Origin: Gammaproteobacteria bacterium
Lineage (GTDB): Bacteria > Pseudomonadota > Gammaproteobacteria > Chromatiales > Chromatiaceae
Direction: 5' to 3'
Length of the DNA: 54,088 nucleotides
Assembly (NCBI GenBank): GCA_020445335.1
Contig: JAGRGU010000061.1
Coordinates: 11,199 to 65,286, forward strand
Shown: positions 18,601-27,694 of the stretch, one piece after another
Position numbering within the stretch: the first letter of the stretch is position 1
Layout: each line of letters opens with the position of its first letter
Notes under the pieces: generated by a model
The model's database searches: none
Told to the model about the DNA's origin: nothing
The model's input: the letters and a program-made list of their open reading frames with translations, nothing else
Position numbers and translations under genes: made by a program

Positions 18601-18849
18601 GGTGGAACTGAGTTCCTCCACGCCGGGCACGGTCGACACGATCTCTTCAACGATCTGAGTAACCAGTTGTTCCATTACGATGGGATCCGCTCCTTCGTAC
18701 TGGGTACGCACCGTCAGTGTGGGAAGCTCTATCGCAGGCAGCAGGTCGATCTGCAAACGACTCAGTGCGATGAGGCCGAGCACAACCACCATCAGGGTCA
18801 CCATGCTGGCGAATACCGGTCGGCGAACGCTGGCGCTAGCGAGATTCAT
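15694..18849 (-). CDS. RND efflux pump, inner-membrane permease
   Basis: A 1051-residue resistance-nodulation-division transporter of usual length, with two homologous halves. TM1 ([21 protein letters not shown]) is followed by a periplasmic porter domain, the TM4 motif [19 protein letters not shown] carrying the proton-relay Asp, and the second-half motif [17 protein letters not shown]. The Asp-Gly (not Asp-Asp) in TM4 is shared with some heavy-metal or atypical pumps. It overlaps the adaptor gene by 4 nt (ATGA). The outer-membrane channel is not encoded here, so a TolC-like protein would have to come from elsewhere. Substrate unknown. Confidence 0.93.
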   Translation of the reverse strand: MNLASASVRRPVFASMVTLMVVVLGLIALSRLQIDLLPAIELPTLTVRTQYEGADPIVMEQLVTQIVEEIVSTVPGVEELSSTSYEGNSSVKVSFGWGTSIDAVAVDVRATLEDEISELPDDVVGPRVSKFDIDTFPVVIMGISSALDPVELTQIVENQIRYRFARIPGVAQVDPWGGFNREVRVELDPAKIQAFGLSLDMVLDAIRDANLDRPAGKIQQGRHEVTLRAPAEFSSLEQIRGTVVSRHEGSVVTLGQIAGVRDTYEKLSRIVRVNQEQGLRVAIRKQPEANTVEVARRVLGEVERVNREFPQIKVVPVTNQGNFIQRSIANVSQSVLYGGSLAILVLLFFLRDLRSTLVISLSIPISIIATFALLFFGGFTINLMTLGGLALGVGMMVDGSVVVLENIFRRLQEHSDATDTAAVEGTREVASAVIAGTLTTLVIFLPLIFVRGVSGELFKELAYVVMFSLLCALLVSLGLLPMLASKFLGSIAPLSARSEGSASHATKAGGMPAGSGALESLNNSYRDLLAVALKNRLLTVTGSIALFAAVLLIGPYIGTEFLPPSDEGEVRISGEMEVGTRLDLIDGQARVLENMVYPLVPEAVSSVTSVMASGARGSSKARVEINMSLLPAAQRERSNQSIADDLRKRLDGKVPGMKIRTRAPQGQFLLERILTTTEGVTVEVRGFDLDTLNLLAGQVADGIRDIEGVTDVELSRESGIPQQEIHIDRAKAADLGLSVRDLLTVIETAVAGSKAGEYRVEGNSYRILVQLADAEHRSIDEILDLTVQAPNNENIVLRNLVSTSSGEGPVTIERKDRQRLVTVTANVSGRDLGSVAADVQLSIDRIARPPSYDLVIAGNYEEQQKAFEELLISLGLSLLLVYMVLAAQYESFRDPLIVMLSVPVAAIGVILTLFLTDTTLNLQSAIGCIMLGGIVVNNAILLVDQAGQLIRRGLNTDDALVEAGRRRLRPILMTTLTTLLGLLPLALGIGEGADAQAPLARVVIGGLTASTLVTLLLVPVVYSLFHHPGKTARVDKRESALLRSSSHSISK

Positions 18850-20024
18850 CGATTCTTTTGCCGATCGGAGACCAGAACAGCAGATCCGTCCCTGAGTAGC
18901 TGCTGGCCCAGCACAACGACCTGCCCCTGCAACCCCTCGCCGGTAACCTGTAAGCGTTGGTCCTGTCGGATGCCGGGCTGTACCGGATGCCAGCTCACGC
19001 TGTTACCGTCTGGCGAAAGGACGAACAGGCCGTCCATTCCGTCACGGCGAGTCAATGCCTGGAAAGGGACAACGGTCACCTCATCCACGCTTGCCAGCAC
19101 CACTCTGGCGCGTACGAACATACCGGGCTTGAGTTTAAGGTCACTATTGTCGACCTGCACTTCAATGCGCGCCTGGCGGGTCACCTCGCGAAACACCGGG
19201 GCAATGCGCGCGATCACGCCGAAGAAATCCTGCTTGGGATACGCATCGGTAACCAGCGCAACCTGCTGACCCACCCGCAGACCGGCATACTCTTGTTCTG
19301 TCACGTGGATCACCGCGGTGATTGGATTCAGGCTCACGATCTTCAGAAGTGGTGTGTTGGCGCTAACGTTTTCGCCCTCATCCACATAGCGTTCGGCGAC
19401 TACACGATGACTGCCATCGATACCCCAGTCCGCTGTCACTTCCGTATAGCCCAAGCGGATACGTGCCGTTTCCAGTTCTGATTCCACGCGCGCCAATTGC
19501 GCCTCTCCGACCTGAACATGGGCTTGTTTTGCCAGCTGATCTGCTTGGGCCACATCTCGCTGCGCGGCGGAGCTGACTCCGCGCGCGCTGAGTTGATCGA
19601 TGCGCTTGAGTTCACGCTCAGCAATCGCCGACAGACTTTTGGCCTCCGCCAGATTGGCTTTGGCCACCTTGACTTCAGCTTCTGCCTGGGCCACCTCCTG
19701 CATGAACTCCGCGTTATCCAGCCTTGAGACCACCTGGCCACGCACGACACTGTCGCCCAGATCGACAAAAATATGCTTAACGATACCGCTTACCTTGGGA
19801 GCGGCAACGAATTCTGCGTAGGCTTCGAGCGTGCCACTGAAAGCCCGCTCCAAGGCAATCGGGGCAGTCTCGATCGGCGCCGTTATAACCGGCGCCGGTC
19901 GTGCCTCTTTACCGCCGCCTTGGGCGGCTTCCTGTCGCGACCCGAGCCGGCTGCTCATCTCCCAGCCAACCCAAGCTACAGTGACGAGTAACAGGCTAAA
20001 TACAATGAGACGGGGCCGCTTCAT
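18846..20024 (-). CDS. RND efflux pump, periplasmic adaptor (HlyD/AcrA-like)
   Basis: A 392-residue membrane-fusion protein. An N-terminal signal anchor ([20 protein letters not shown]) is followed by a lipoyl half-domain ([20 protein letters not shown]), a coiled-coil hairpin rich in Ala/Glu ([18 protein letters not shown]..., about 110-190) and beta-barrel/membrane-proximal domains. The start at 20024 places the anchor correctly; the frame opens further upstream at a TTG. Its stop overlaps the permease start by 4 nt, so the two are translated together. It docks the permease to an outer-membrane channel. Confidence 0.9.
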   Translation of the reverse strand: MKRPRLIVFSLLLVTVAWVGWEMSSRLGSRQEAAQGGGKEARPAPVITAPIETAPIALERAFSGTLEAYAEFVAAPKVSGIVKHIFVDLGDSVVRGQVVSRLDNAEFMQEVAQAEAEVKVAKANLAEAKSLSAIAERELKRIDQLSARGVSSAAQRDVAQADQLAKQAHVQVGEAQLARVESELETARIRLGYTEVTADWGIDGSHRVVAERYVDEGENVSANTPLLKIVSLNPITAVIHVTEQEYAGLRVGQQVALVTDAYPKQDFFGVIARIAPVFREVTRQARIEVQVDNSDLKLKPGMFVRARVVLASVDEVTVVPFQALTRRDGMDGLFVLSPDGNSVSWHPVQPGIRQDQRLQVTGEGLQGQVVVLGQQLLRDGSAVLVSDRQKNR

Positions 20025-20765
20025 CAGACACCAATCAGTGAGGAACAGGCATCTGAATATGCTACTCCGGGTTGGGGACGTCAAACGCCTTGATCAAAGC
20101 GACTCCGCCCGATAGAGACACCTAGACCAGCTGGACAGACGAAGCCGGTACATCGAGGCCCGGGTCTGCCGCGCAAACTCCAGATCGATCCAACAGCCAC
20201 AGCTTGGCATTGGTATATCTTGCGGCATTTCAGCTCACAGCCGGTGCTATCGTCGCAGGCTGGACCGACAAACCCATTCGATCAACGCAGTTGATACAGC
20301 ACCTGCTCGCGTTGGGCATTGCTGTCGTACAGTTGGGGAAATTCGTTCCAGCCGAGACCCTTCTGAACCAGAGTCACGCTTTCCTGCACGATGGAAATCC
20401 TACTGTATTCAGTCACTTCCATTATGTAAAACCCTACAGGTCCATTATCTCAGCCGCGTCGGCAATCAGCTATTCAATAGACTTATATTCAATCTGTGTT
20501 TTAATGGCCTTCTGCTCTACGACACCCCGGATAAACCCCAAGGCAAAGGGATTTAAAGGCATAAGGTAGATGGGTGGTGCCCGTATAGTTGTGTAAGTTT
20601 CCCCGCGAATTCGAGAGAGGTCATCGCGGTATTAGCTCCGTAAGATTGGCGTTGTCAAGACGTTAATCCACAAAAGAAAAAGGTGATTCGGCATATACGG
20701 ATGCTGCAGAAGAAACCTGTGCGCGTAGCAAAACACTTCGTGCATCCATTTATTCAATATGCCGC
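20025..20765. other. Long gap upstream of the exosortase
   Basis: 741 bp with lower G+C than its surroundings and no convincing large gene. A plus-strand frame (20204-20569) looks like chance opening. The only candidate is a 46-codon minus-strand ORF at 20282-20422. No clear promoter or ribosome-binding site for the exosortase was found in the last 100 bp. Confidence 0.4.
20282..20422 (-). CDS. Possible small ORF, 46 codons
   Basis: It encodes MEVTEYSRISIVQESVTLVQ and continues with an aromatic, acidic tail (GLGWNEFPQLYDSNAQREQV). A weak AGGG lies about 9 nt before the ATG. Composition is protein-like, but there is no recognised family; it could be a remnant of a longer gene. Confidence 0.25.
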   Translation of the reverse strand: MEVTEYSRISIVQESVTLVQKGLGWNEFPQLYDSNAQREQVLYQLR

Positions 20766-22388
20766 ATGACACCGGCCTACTTTGATGCCGCGTTAACAGT
20801 GAACGAAGCAGTAGCACAACCAAATCAGATCAAGACGTCGCTCTCCTCCGAGTGGAAGCGCGCCGCAGTGATAACTTCAGTGACGATACTGGGTATCCTC
20901 CTGCTGTTCAGCGGTACCGTTCGCGCGATGATCATCTCCTGGCGTACCGAACCCTACTCCTATGGCGCCCTTATTTTTCCGATCGCGATCTGGCTCGTCT
21001 GGTCAAAACGGCAGCAGCTGGCCAGTTTGACACCCAGGGCGGAGTTCCGAGTCCTGCCGCTGATGCTTGTCGCAGGCGCGCTATGGCTACAGGCCTACCT
21101 GGTGAGTTTTCAGTTTTTTCAACAGATCGCATTGATAAGCCTGGTGGTGATGACCATATGGTGCGTTTTGGGAACCCGGGTGGCAAAGGCACTTGCCTTC
21201 CCCCTGGCACTTTTGCTGTTTGCAGCACCCCCACTTTTTGCAATTGAACCCCTATATCCGTTGATGCAGGAGTTCACCACGGATTTTGTCACTCTGCTGT
21301 TGCGGTTAACGGAGATTCCGGTCTTTCGCGAAGGCTATGACCTGACTCTATCCAATAGCAGATGGGCGATCGACGAGCAGTGCAGTGGCGTTCAATACCT
21401 TACATCATCGGTCATCGTCGGTTGTGTCTATGCCTACTATTTCTTCAGAAGTGCCTTTCGCCGGCTACTGGTGGTCGCATTAGCGATTTTCATACCCATC
21501 ATCGCCAACCTACTTCGTGCCTACGTGATCATTCTGATCGGCTATTTCAGCGACATGAAGCTGGCCGTCGGCATAGACCATATCGTCTATGGTTGGATCT
21601 TCTACTTTATCGTCATCTATCTGATGTTCGTCATCGGTTCCTACTGGAGGGAATCCGACATCCAGACAGCGGATGCGGGCACGCCGGATACGAACAACAG
21701 CCGAAGTCAGCATAGATCAGCAAAGATTATCGGTGCCGGATTGGCCAGCATTCTGATCGCATCGATCTGGCCGGCAATAGCGGTGACCTTCGGTCAGTCC
21801 GGGCAGTCTCACAACTATTTCACGCTGATCGCACCGAAAGGCGTTGACGGATGGCTAAGGGTATACAACCGGCAGTGGGGTTGGTCGCCCCAGGTCAATC
21901 GATCCGACGGCGAGTTCAACGCCTTCTATCATCGAGATAAGCAAGTCGTATCACTCTATGTCGCGCAATTCAGCGGCGATCGGCAACAGATCGAGCCGTT
22001 CGGCCGCCCCAACGTCCGGATCGTTCCGGAGGCGCAATCCTGGCGCAACGACATCCGCCGGCCGAAAGAGGTCACGATCGACGGTGGACCTCAACAGGTT
22101 CTACACGCAAACACCGTCACCATCATCGCAGGGGAAGGCTGGGGCGACCTGCGCGTCTGGTACTGGTACCGGATCGGCGACAGCTTTGTGACCAGCCCCT
22201 TCAAGGCAAAGCTGCTGGACGCCTGGGCGCTACTCACCGGCAGTGAGCGTGTGATAACGCTGATAGCAATGGCAACCCGCTACCAAGGCGATGAGGAGGC
22301 GAGCGAGCGCGTGCTGAAATCCTTTGCCGCCAGCATGGTCGCGAGCGTCGAGGCGATGCTCGACCGCTCCACCGTCAAAGCCAAATAG
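20766..22388 (+). CDS. xrtA: Exosortase A with fused EpsI region
   Basis: A 540-residue membrane protein. The N-terminal part has about eight transmembrane helices and the exosortase catalytic residues: Cys206 in EQCSGVQYL, Arg251 in NLLRAYVIILIGYFSDM and His272 in DHIVYGWIFY. The C-terminal 220 residues (after about 310) form a periplasmic EpsI-like (DUF3485) domain, the fusion usual in the XrtA subtype. The enzyme should cleave PEP-CTERM tails such as that of the protein at 1127-1732 and pass the substrates to surface or EPS attachment. No EPS biosynthesis genes are adjacent, unlike typical XrtA loci. The start is uncertain because no ribosome-binding site is visible. Confidence 0.9.
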   Translation: MTPAYFDAALTVNEAVAQPNQIKTSLSSEWKRAAVITSVTILGILLLFSGTVRAMIISWRTEPYSYGALIFPIAIWLVWSKRQQLASLTPRAEFRVLPLMLVAGALWLQAYLVSFQFFQQIALISLVVMTIWCVLGTRVAKALAFPLALLLFAAPPLFAIEPLYPLMQEFTTDFVTLLLRLTEIPVFREGYDLTLSNSRWAIDEQCSGVQYLTSSVIVGCVYAYYFFRSAFRRLLVVALAIFIPIIANLLRAYVIILIGYFSDMKLAVGIDHIVYGWIFYFIVIYLMFVIGSYWRESDIQTADAGTPDTNNSRSQHRSAKIIGAGLASILIASIWPAIAVTFGQSGQSHNYFTLIAPKGVDGWLRVYNRQWGWSPQVNRSDGEFNAFYHRDKQVVSLYVAQFSGDRQQIEPFGRPNVRIVPEAQSWRNDIRRPKEVTIDGGPQQVLHANTVTIIAGEGWGDLRVWYWYRIGDSFVTSPFKAKLLDAWALLTGSERVITLIAMATRYQGDEEASERVLKSFAASMVASVEAMLDRSTVKAK

Positions 22389-22575
22389 CGGCGGCAAGTG
22401 CTGTTCGGAATGCGCCTACATCTCCAGGGCAATGGTTGCAGACGTGAAGCCGCTGTAGCTCATACTTCAGGTCACCATTCGGCGCGCTACCAGGCCGTTA
22501 ACATCCGAACCGCGACAAGGCATCGAGGGAGGGCACTCCTCTCGGAATTATTTACCGGCCCTCCCCCGAACCGCT

Positions 22576-23223
22576 TCAATCCGCGGCGAAACAGTAGAAC
22601 TTGCCCGCACCGCCCGTTTTGGCCAGACCCTCCTGGCTGCAGCCACGGCTGGGATGCGCGGAACTCCAGGAGGGGTTGCCGCCACCATGGCGGTCATGGT
22701 GTCCCACTTGTGCGCTCCCCTGATCGCTGCTCGTCCAGTTGTTGCAGGTGTGATCCGCTTCATCGGGAAAATAAGCGGTACCGTCATCCATCGAGCCGGT
22801 CAGAATATCGTGCTCGTTGGGTTTGTCGCCACGCCCCTTGATGCGATTTCCCGACTCGTCCAGCGCTGTCTCGAGCGTGATCGTTTTGTTGTAGAGATGC
22901 AGATCGGTGGGATTGGTCGCGATCAGTATTCCTCGGGCGTTGTACCAGGGACCGCTGCCGATCCGTTCACGCGCGGAGATTCCGCGCTTGCCCTCCTCCT
23001 CGGTACTGAGATAGGCGCGCCAATCCCGATCGCCTGCGCCGGCTGCCGCGGCCAGCTTCATGCAATGGGCGTCCGCCCCCTCGAGACCGCCCAGGTCGGC
23101 GCCGTTGCCCATGCCGACGCTGGTAACGAAAAAACCCATCGGCCGTTGTTCCGCAGCCGTAACCGACATTGCCCCGACGAAACTGCTCACCGCAAACAAC
23201 ACTGCGACAGCTCTGTATTTCAT
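22576..23223 (-). CDS. Secreted lectin-like (DUF1554-type) protein
   Basis: A 215-residue exported protein with a signal peptide (MKYRAVAVLFAVSSFVGAMS..., cleavage near VTA/AEQ). The mature part has the pattern GGLEGADAHCMKLAAAAG...WRAYLST at the start and HTCNNWTSS...FYCFAAD at the end, which resembles the DUF1554/C-type-lectin-like domain, with four cysteines able to pair. A HHDRHGGG segment might bind metal. The start at 23223 has a strong AAGGAGAGGAG ribosome-binding site. It converges with the exosortase gene but has no PEP-CTERM tail. Surface or periplasmic binding role inferred. Confidence 0.7.
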   Translation of the reverse strand: MKYRAVAVLFAVSSFVGAMSVTAAEQRPMGFFVTSVGMGNGADLGGLEGADAHCMKLAAAAGAGDRDWRAYLSTEEEGKRGISARERIGSGPWYNARGILIATNPTDLHLYNKTITLETALDESGNRIKGRGDKPNEHDILTGSMDDGTAYFPDEADHTCNNWTSSDQGSAQVGHHDRHGGGNPSWSSAHPSRGCSQEGLAKTGGAGKFYCFAAD

Positions 23224-23545
23224 GCTCCTCTCCTTTGATTTTGCCCCCAATGGGGTGCTATCAACTATAGGCTATTATTTTCGCGTCGGTAGAGCAGCCG
23301 CACGCTGCATGTTCCGGACGCGGGCTCTGATCGTCCAGGGATGCGTGGAACAACGGTCGGGTCTATTTGGACGGGCTTTCGCTGCCGGGGAGGGGCGCGC
23401 GTCTATCCGTTGTCCGGCATGGCAGACGCGGCTGATCGAGTCGACGACGGCGAGCGAGTCACTGAAGTACGATTGTCGAACCGGCACTCCGAAAGGGGCA
23501 AAACGCCTTGGCGGAAACGGCCGGAGCGCTCGAAGGAAGATCCCG
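23224..23545. other. Gap, 322 bp, nothing recognised
   Basis: No gene. A short inverted repeat CCCC-AAT-GGGG lies in the leader of the lectin-like gene near 23240, probably of no consequence. Confidence 0.35.
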
Positions 23546-24604
23546 TTAAACGATCGGGGGCTCCATCTCCAGCGACTCGATGCCGGTGCTCTCTTCCGGA
23601 TTGAAATGCGACTGCATCGACTCGACGTGGTAGGCCACTTCGCCCACATCCTCGAAGCGTGCAATGTGGAACAGCGCCTCGCCCTCGTTGACCAGCGGCA
23701 GTTCTGCGCAGCCGATGATGATGCCGCTGGCAACCGCCGTCACCTCCGTCTCCAGACCGCTGAAGGGGGCGTCGATAAGCCCGATGACTTCGCCCTTCTT
23801 GACCCGCTGTCCCAACGATGAGACCTTCCTGAACAGGCCGCTCGCTGAGGCTCGAACCCAGGTACTCGAGCGGGCTACGAAGGGCTCCTGCAGCGCCTTT
23901 TTACCCCTCTTTATCGCCGGCAGCATGCCCAACTCGCGCATCACGCCGATAATGCCGTGCAACCCGGCGCGGATCGCAACTTCGTTGAAGCGCAGCGCTT
24001 CGCCCGCCTCGTAGAGCAGCATCGGAATACCGGCACCGGCGGCCGATTCGCGCAACGAACCGTCGCGCAGATTGGCATTCAGCAGAACCGGAACGCCGAA
24101 TGCGCGCGCCAGCCTGGCTGTCTCATCGTCGTCCAGATTGGCGCGAATCTGAGGCAGATTGCTGCGATGAATGGCACCGGTGTGCAGGTCGATGCCATGC
24201 GTGCAACGATTCACGATCTCCTGCATGAAGAGGCCCGCCACCCTGGCCGCCAACGAGCCCTTGTCCGACCCGGGAAAGGAGCGGTTGAGATCGCGCCGGT
24301 CGGGAAGATAACGGGACAGGTGCAGCATGCCGTATACGTTGACAATGGGAACAGCCACCAGCGTGCCGCGCAGACGCTTCAACACAGGCAGCTTGAGCAG
24401 CCGCCGGATGATCTCCGCGCCATTCAGTTCATCGCCGTGGATTGCGGCGCTGACGAACAACCTCGGTCCGTCGCGCAGACCGTGCAACACGTGCACCGGC
24501 AGATTGAGAGGAACCTGCGTGTAAAGCCTCGGCAGCGGCAGTTCGACCAGTGATCGGGAGCGCGGCGGAACACGGGTATTGCCGATGACGAAAGCCTCAC
24601 GCAC
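23546..24604 (-). CDS. Succinylglutamate desuccinylase/aspartoacylase-family protein
   Basis: A 352-residue zinc carboxypeptidase-fold (M14) protein. Zinc ligands H56 and E59 are in AAIHGDELNG and H141 in DLHTG; an Arg/Asn substrate motif DRRDLNRSFPG precedes them. The C-terminal beta-barrel domain (VKKGEVIGLIDAPFSG) is typical of the AstE/AspA family. It starts 5 nt after the rimK stop, in a rimB-rimK-aspartoacylase operon. The context suggests hydrolysis of an N-acyl amino acid or of a glutamate-modified product linked to RimK, but the substrate is unknown. Confidence 0.88.
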   Translation of the reverse strand: MREAFVIGNTRVPPRSRSLVELPLPRLYTQVPLNLPVHVLHGLRDGPRLFVSAAIHGDELNGAEIIRRLLKLPVLKRLRGTLVAVPIVNVYGMLHLSRYLPDRRDLNRSFPGSDKGSLAARVAGLFMQEIVNRCTHGIDLHTGAIHRSNLPQIRANLDDDETARLARAFGVPVLLNANLRDGSLRESAAGAGIPMLLYEAGEALRFNEVAIRAGLHGIIGVMRELGMLPAIKRGKKALQEPFVARSSTWVRASASGLFRKVSSLGQRVKKGEVIGLIDAPFSGLETEVTAVASGIIIGCAELPLVNEGEALFHIARFEDVGEVAYHVESMQSHFNPEESTGIESLEMEPPIV

Positions 24605-24609
24605 TGCGC

Positions 24610-25530
24610 TCAGCCCCTCCCCCTGGTTCTTGACCGCCCTTTGCTGTCGCCCAGCTCCTCCAGCCGTTTCTCGATGTACTGCACGATCAGATCCGCGACA
24701 TTCTTGCCGCTCGCCTTCTCGATCCCTTCCAGACCGGGTGAGGAGTTCACCTCCATCACCACCGGTCCGTGATTGGAACGCAGCAGATCGACGCCACAGA
24801 CGTTGAGGCCCATGATCTTGGCCGCCCTGACCGCAGTGGAGCGCTCCTCCGGGGTCAACCGGACCAGCGTGGCGCTGCCGCCGCGATGCAGATTCGAGCG
24901 GAACTCGCCTTCCGGTCCCTGCCGCTTCATCGTCGCCACCACCCTGCCGCCGACCACAAAGCAGCGCAGATCGGAACCGCCCGCCTCCTTGATGAACTCC
25001 TGCACCATGATGTTGGCCTTGAGCCCCATGAAGGCCTGAATCACGCTCTCGGCCGCCTTCTTGGTCTCTGCCAGCACCACGCCGATACCCTGGGTTCCCT
25101 CCAGCAGCTTGATCACCAGCGGCGTGCCGCCGACAGTGTTGATCAGGTCGTCGATGTCGTCGGGATTGTGCGCAAATCCGGTTACCGGTAATCCTATCCC
25201 TTTGCGCGCCAGCAGTTGCAGCGAGCGCAATTTGTCACGCGAGCGGGTGATCGCCACCGACTCGTTCAACGAAAAAACATTCATCATCTCGAACTGACGC
25301 ACTACTGCGGTACCGTAAAACGTCACGGATGCGCCGATTCTGGGAATGACTGCGTCGAAATCCGACAATGTTTCGCCCCGATAGTGGATGGTCGGTCGGT
25401 GCGAGGTGATGTTCATGTAACATCTCAACACGTCGACAACCTGCACCCGATGTCCGCGCTGCTCGGCGGCTTCGACCAGCCGTCTGGTGGAATAGAGCGT
25501 TTTATTGCGCGACAAGATTGCTATCTTCAT
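24610..25530 (-). CDS. rimK: RimK, ribosomal protein S6--L-glutamate ligase
   Basis: A 306-residue ATP-grasp ligase adding glutamate residues to the C-terminus of ribosomal protein S6. Family motifs are [58 protein letters not shown], the ATP-binding [13 protein letters not shown] and the metal-binding [14 protein letters not shown]. The start has an AGAGGAGA ribosome-binding site. It sits between rimB and an aspartoacylase-like gene, matching the rimB-rimK pairing known from Pseudomonas. Confidence 0.95.
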   Translation of the reverse strand: MKIAILSRNKTLYSTRRLVEAAEQRGHRVQVVDVLRCYMNITSHRPTIHYRGETLSDFDAVIPRIGASVTFYGTAVVRQFEMMNVFSLNESVAITRSRDKLRSLQLLARKGIGLPVTGFAHNPDDIDDLINTVGGTPLVIKLLEGTQGIGVVLAETKKAAESVIQAFMGLKANIMVQEFIKEAGGSDLRCFVVGGRVVATMKRQGPEGEFRSNLHRGGSATLVRLTPEERSTAVRAAKIMGLNVCGVDLLRSNHGPVVMEVNSSPGLEGIEKASGKNVADLIVQYIEKRLEELGDSKGRSRTRGRG

Positions 25531-25566
25531 TTTTTCTCCTCTGCTGGGTTGTCCTGTCTCGAGCCT

Positions 25567-26019
25567 CTAAAGAGTCTTTGCAATTACCCCCGAAAGATAG
25601 GAGGCCGCCGGATCGACAGTAAAGATCCCGCGCATCGCTGTGCGCCCCAGAAGCATTCTGAACTTCATCGTATCCCTGTCGGTCAGGGTCACCTCGGTGG
25701 TGACAGTGGCCTCTCCTATGATCAACTCAGCTTCGATAACATAGCGTTCTTCCCTGTGGCCGCCCGAATCGGCGACGTTTCTGCGGTCTATGACCGGTGC
25801 TTCGCACTCGATCACCAGATCCGTCACTTGCTGCTCGGGGTGCACACCGAAGCGCACCCACTCCCTGCCGCCGCTGGTGAAAGGTTCGATATAGAAGGCA
25901 TGCAGCGCCGAAGTGCGGGCACCGGTATCCACTTTGGCTTTTATTCGATTTATCCCCAACGCGGGGATGGCTATCCACTCCCGCCACCCCAGCATGCGTT
26001 TCTCTGTCGAACCGCTCAT
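25567..26019 (-). CDS. rimB: RimB-like retropepsin-type protease
   Basis: A 150-residue protein of the 'ATP-dependent zinc protease'/retropepsin-like family. The aspartic active-site motif is KVDTGARTSALHA (D31), with LLGRTAMRG near the C-terminus, the flap-like second signature. In Pseudomonas RimB is reported to process glutamylated S6 and modulate RimK; the same role is inferred here from the adjacency. First gene of the operon; ribosome-binding site AGAGG. Confidence 0.88.
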   Translation of the reverse strand: MSGSTEKRMLGWREWIAIPALGINRIKAKVDTGARTSALHAFYIEPFTSGGREWVRFGVHPEQQVTDLVIECEAPVIDRRNVADSGGHREERYVIEAELIIGEATVTTEVTLTDRDTMKFRMLLGRTAMRGIFTVDPAASYLSGVIAKTL

Positions 26020-26200
26020 CGCATGGATACCTCTGTTTCGATCGAGCGTCCATCTTGACGTGCCGAATTGGAAAACGAAAGAAAAAATATAGGCCGACTT
26101 GACGCAGACGCAAGAAAAAAGTGGAAACCTCTCAACGCTTCGGCGCAGCGCCCGCTCGAATCTTACGCCCGTCCTAAGGGACTTCGAAACAGCGGCATCC

Positions 26201-26206
26201 TATAAT
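26201..26206 (+). promoter_or_regulatory. -10 element upstream of mgtE
   Basis: A perfect TATAAT, 33 bp before the mgtE start. No good -35 hexamer is found at 16-18 bp. The 219-bp divergent region between rimB and mgtE shows no recognisable magnesium riboswitch. Confidence 0.4.
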
Positions 26207-26238
26207 GCGCGTTTTCCGCAGAGACCGGACCAGACGCG

Positions 26239-27600
26239 ATGAACCAGCTGCAGAGCAGTGAAAAACCAATAACCGAGTTGATCGATGAAGTCGCTCTGCT
26301 TCTCGAGCAGGATCAGAGATCGGCTCTCGAGGAGATGCTCGCCGGACTCGAGCCGGCAGCCATTGCGCATCTGATCGAATCGCTGCCCGAACCTCTGCGA
26401 GCACGGCTGTGGGAACTCACCCCCGACGAAGCCGGCGGCGAGATCCTGGTCGATCTTGGCGGGCAGGTGCGGCTGGCGTTGGTGGAAGAGCTGGATGTCG
26501 AGGAGATCGTCGAGGCCACGTCGGGACTGGATACCCCGGACCTGGCGGCGATCATCGAGGATCTCCCCGACGCGATGGGTGACGCGATCAGGGAGACGCT
26601 GGACGTGCAGGAGTTGCAGCAACTGGACACCGCGCTCTCCTTCCCCGAGGACTCCGTCGGCCGGTTGATGACCACCGAGACAGTGGCGATACGTGCCGAC
26701 ATCACGTTGGAGACGGTACTCCGTTATCTGCGGCGGCGGGAGTCGATACCCCAGCGCACCGACGGCCTGATGGTGATCGACCGCGAGGGGATTTTCCTCG
26801 GTGAACTCCCCCTCTCCGCGTTGCTCACCCGGCAGCCCGAGGAGCTGGTCGCCAATGTCATGGACACGGAAGTGCGTTCGATCCCTGCCCACCTGGACGA
26901 GCATGAGCTGGCCAAGATCTTCAAGGAGCAGGATCTGGTCTCCATCGCCGTGGTCGACGAAGCTTCCCGGCTGATCGGTCGGGTCACCATCGACGATGTC
27001 ATCGATACCATCCAGGAGGAGGCGGACCATCAGATTCTCGGCAATGTAGGTCTCGACGAGGAGGAGGATCTCTTCTCGCCGATCTCCAGAAGCGCGCCCC
27101 GCAGGGCGTTCTGGCTCGGTATCAATCTGGCGACGGCACTGCTGGCTTCGTTCGTCATCGGTCTGTTCGAGGCGACGCTGCAGAGAGTGGTTGCGTTGGC
27201 AGTGCTGATGCCTATCGTGGCGAGCATGGGCGGCATTGCCGGCAGCCAGACGCTGACGCTGATCATCCGCGGCCTCGCGCTCAACATGATCAGCTCCAGC
27301 AACCGCCGCTGGCTGGCCTACAAGGAGATCGCGATAGCTGTGCTCAACGGCGTGATCTGGGCGCTGGTCGTCGGTGCCCTCGCTTATCTCTGGTTCGGCG
27401 AGTTGAAAATCAGCGTGATCCTGGGCGTGGCGATGGTCATCAACCTGTTCGCCTCGGCAATATCGGGCGTGCTGATTCCGCTGGTGATGAAACGCGTGGG
27501 CATAGACCCCGCGCTGGCGGGATCCGTGGTATTGACGACGGTCACCGACATCGTCGGTTTCATGAGCTTCCTGGGACTGGCGACGCTGTTTCTGATTTAG
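26239..27600 (+). CDS. mgtE: Magnesium transporter MgtE
   Basis: A 453-residue Mg2+ channel. It has an acidic N-terminal MgtE_N superhelical domain (about 20-130), a pair of CBS domains (about 135-260: SVGRLMTTETVAIRAD, TDGLMVIDREGIFLGELPL) and five transmembrane helices from about residue 290, including the pore motif ASMGGIAGSQTLTLIIRGLA. The acidic N-terminal and CBS regions bind Mg2+ and close the channel when cytosolic Mg2+ is high. Divergent from rimB, convergent with fccB. Confidence 0.94.
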   Translation: MNQLQSSEKPITELIDEVALLLEQDQRSALEEMLAGLEPAAIAHLIESLPEPLRARLWELTPDEAGGEILVDLGGQVRLALVEELDVEEIVEATSGLDTPDLAAIIEDLPDAMGDAIRETLDVQELQQLDTALSFPEDSVGRLMTTETVAIRADITLETVLRYLRRRESIPQRTDGLMVIDREGIFLGELPLSALLTRQPEELVANVMDTEVRSIPAHLDEHELAKIFKEQDLVSIAVVDEASRLIGRVTIDDVIDTIQEEADHQILGNVGLDEEEDLFSPISRSAPRRAFWLGINLATALLASFVIGLFEATLQRVVALAVLMPIVASMGGIAGSQTLTLIIRGLALNMISSSNRRWLAYKEIAIAVLNGVIWALVVGALAYLWFGELKISVILGVAMVINLFASAISGVLIPLVMKRVGIDPALAGSVVLTTVTDIVGFMSFLGLATLFLI

Positions 27601-27619
27601 CGATCATATGACCGGCACG

Positions 27620-27646
27620 CTCCCCCTGCACTTGCGGCAAGGGGAG
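27620..27646. terminator. Possible shared terminator of mgtE and fccB
   Basis: CTCCCC and GGGGAG pair across a 15-nt loop in the gap between two converging genes. A TGC/GCA pairing can extend it inside the loop. There is no T-tract, so intrinsic termination would be weak. Confidence 0.35.
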
Positions 27647-27694
27647 AGATGTCGATAGCAAACGCTTTCCATTCGTGGCGCGGCAGGCGATCCG

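Noticed and set aside
26020..26238. Magnesium riboswitch upstream of mgtE
   Set aside because: The leader after the TATAAT box is only about 30 nt, too short for an M-box, and no matching stems were found.
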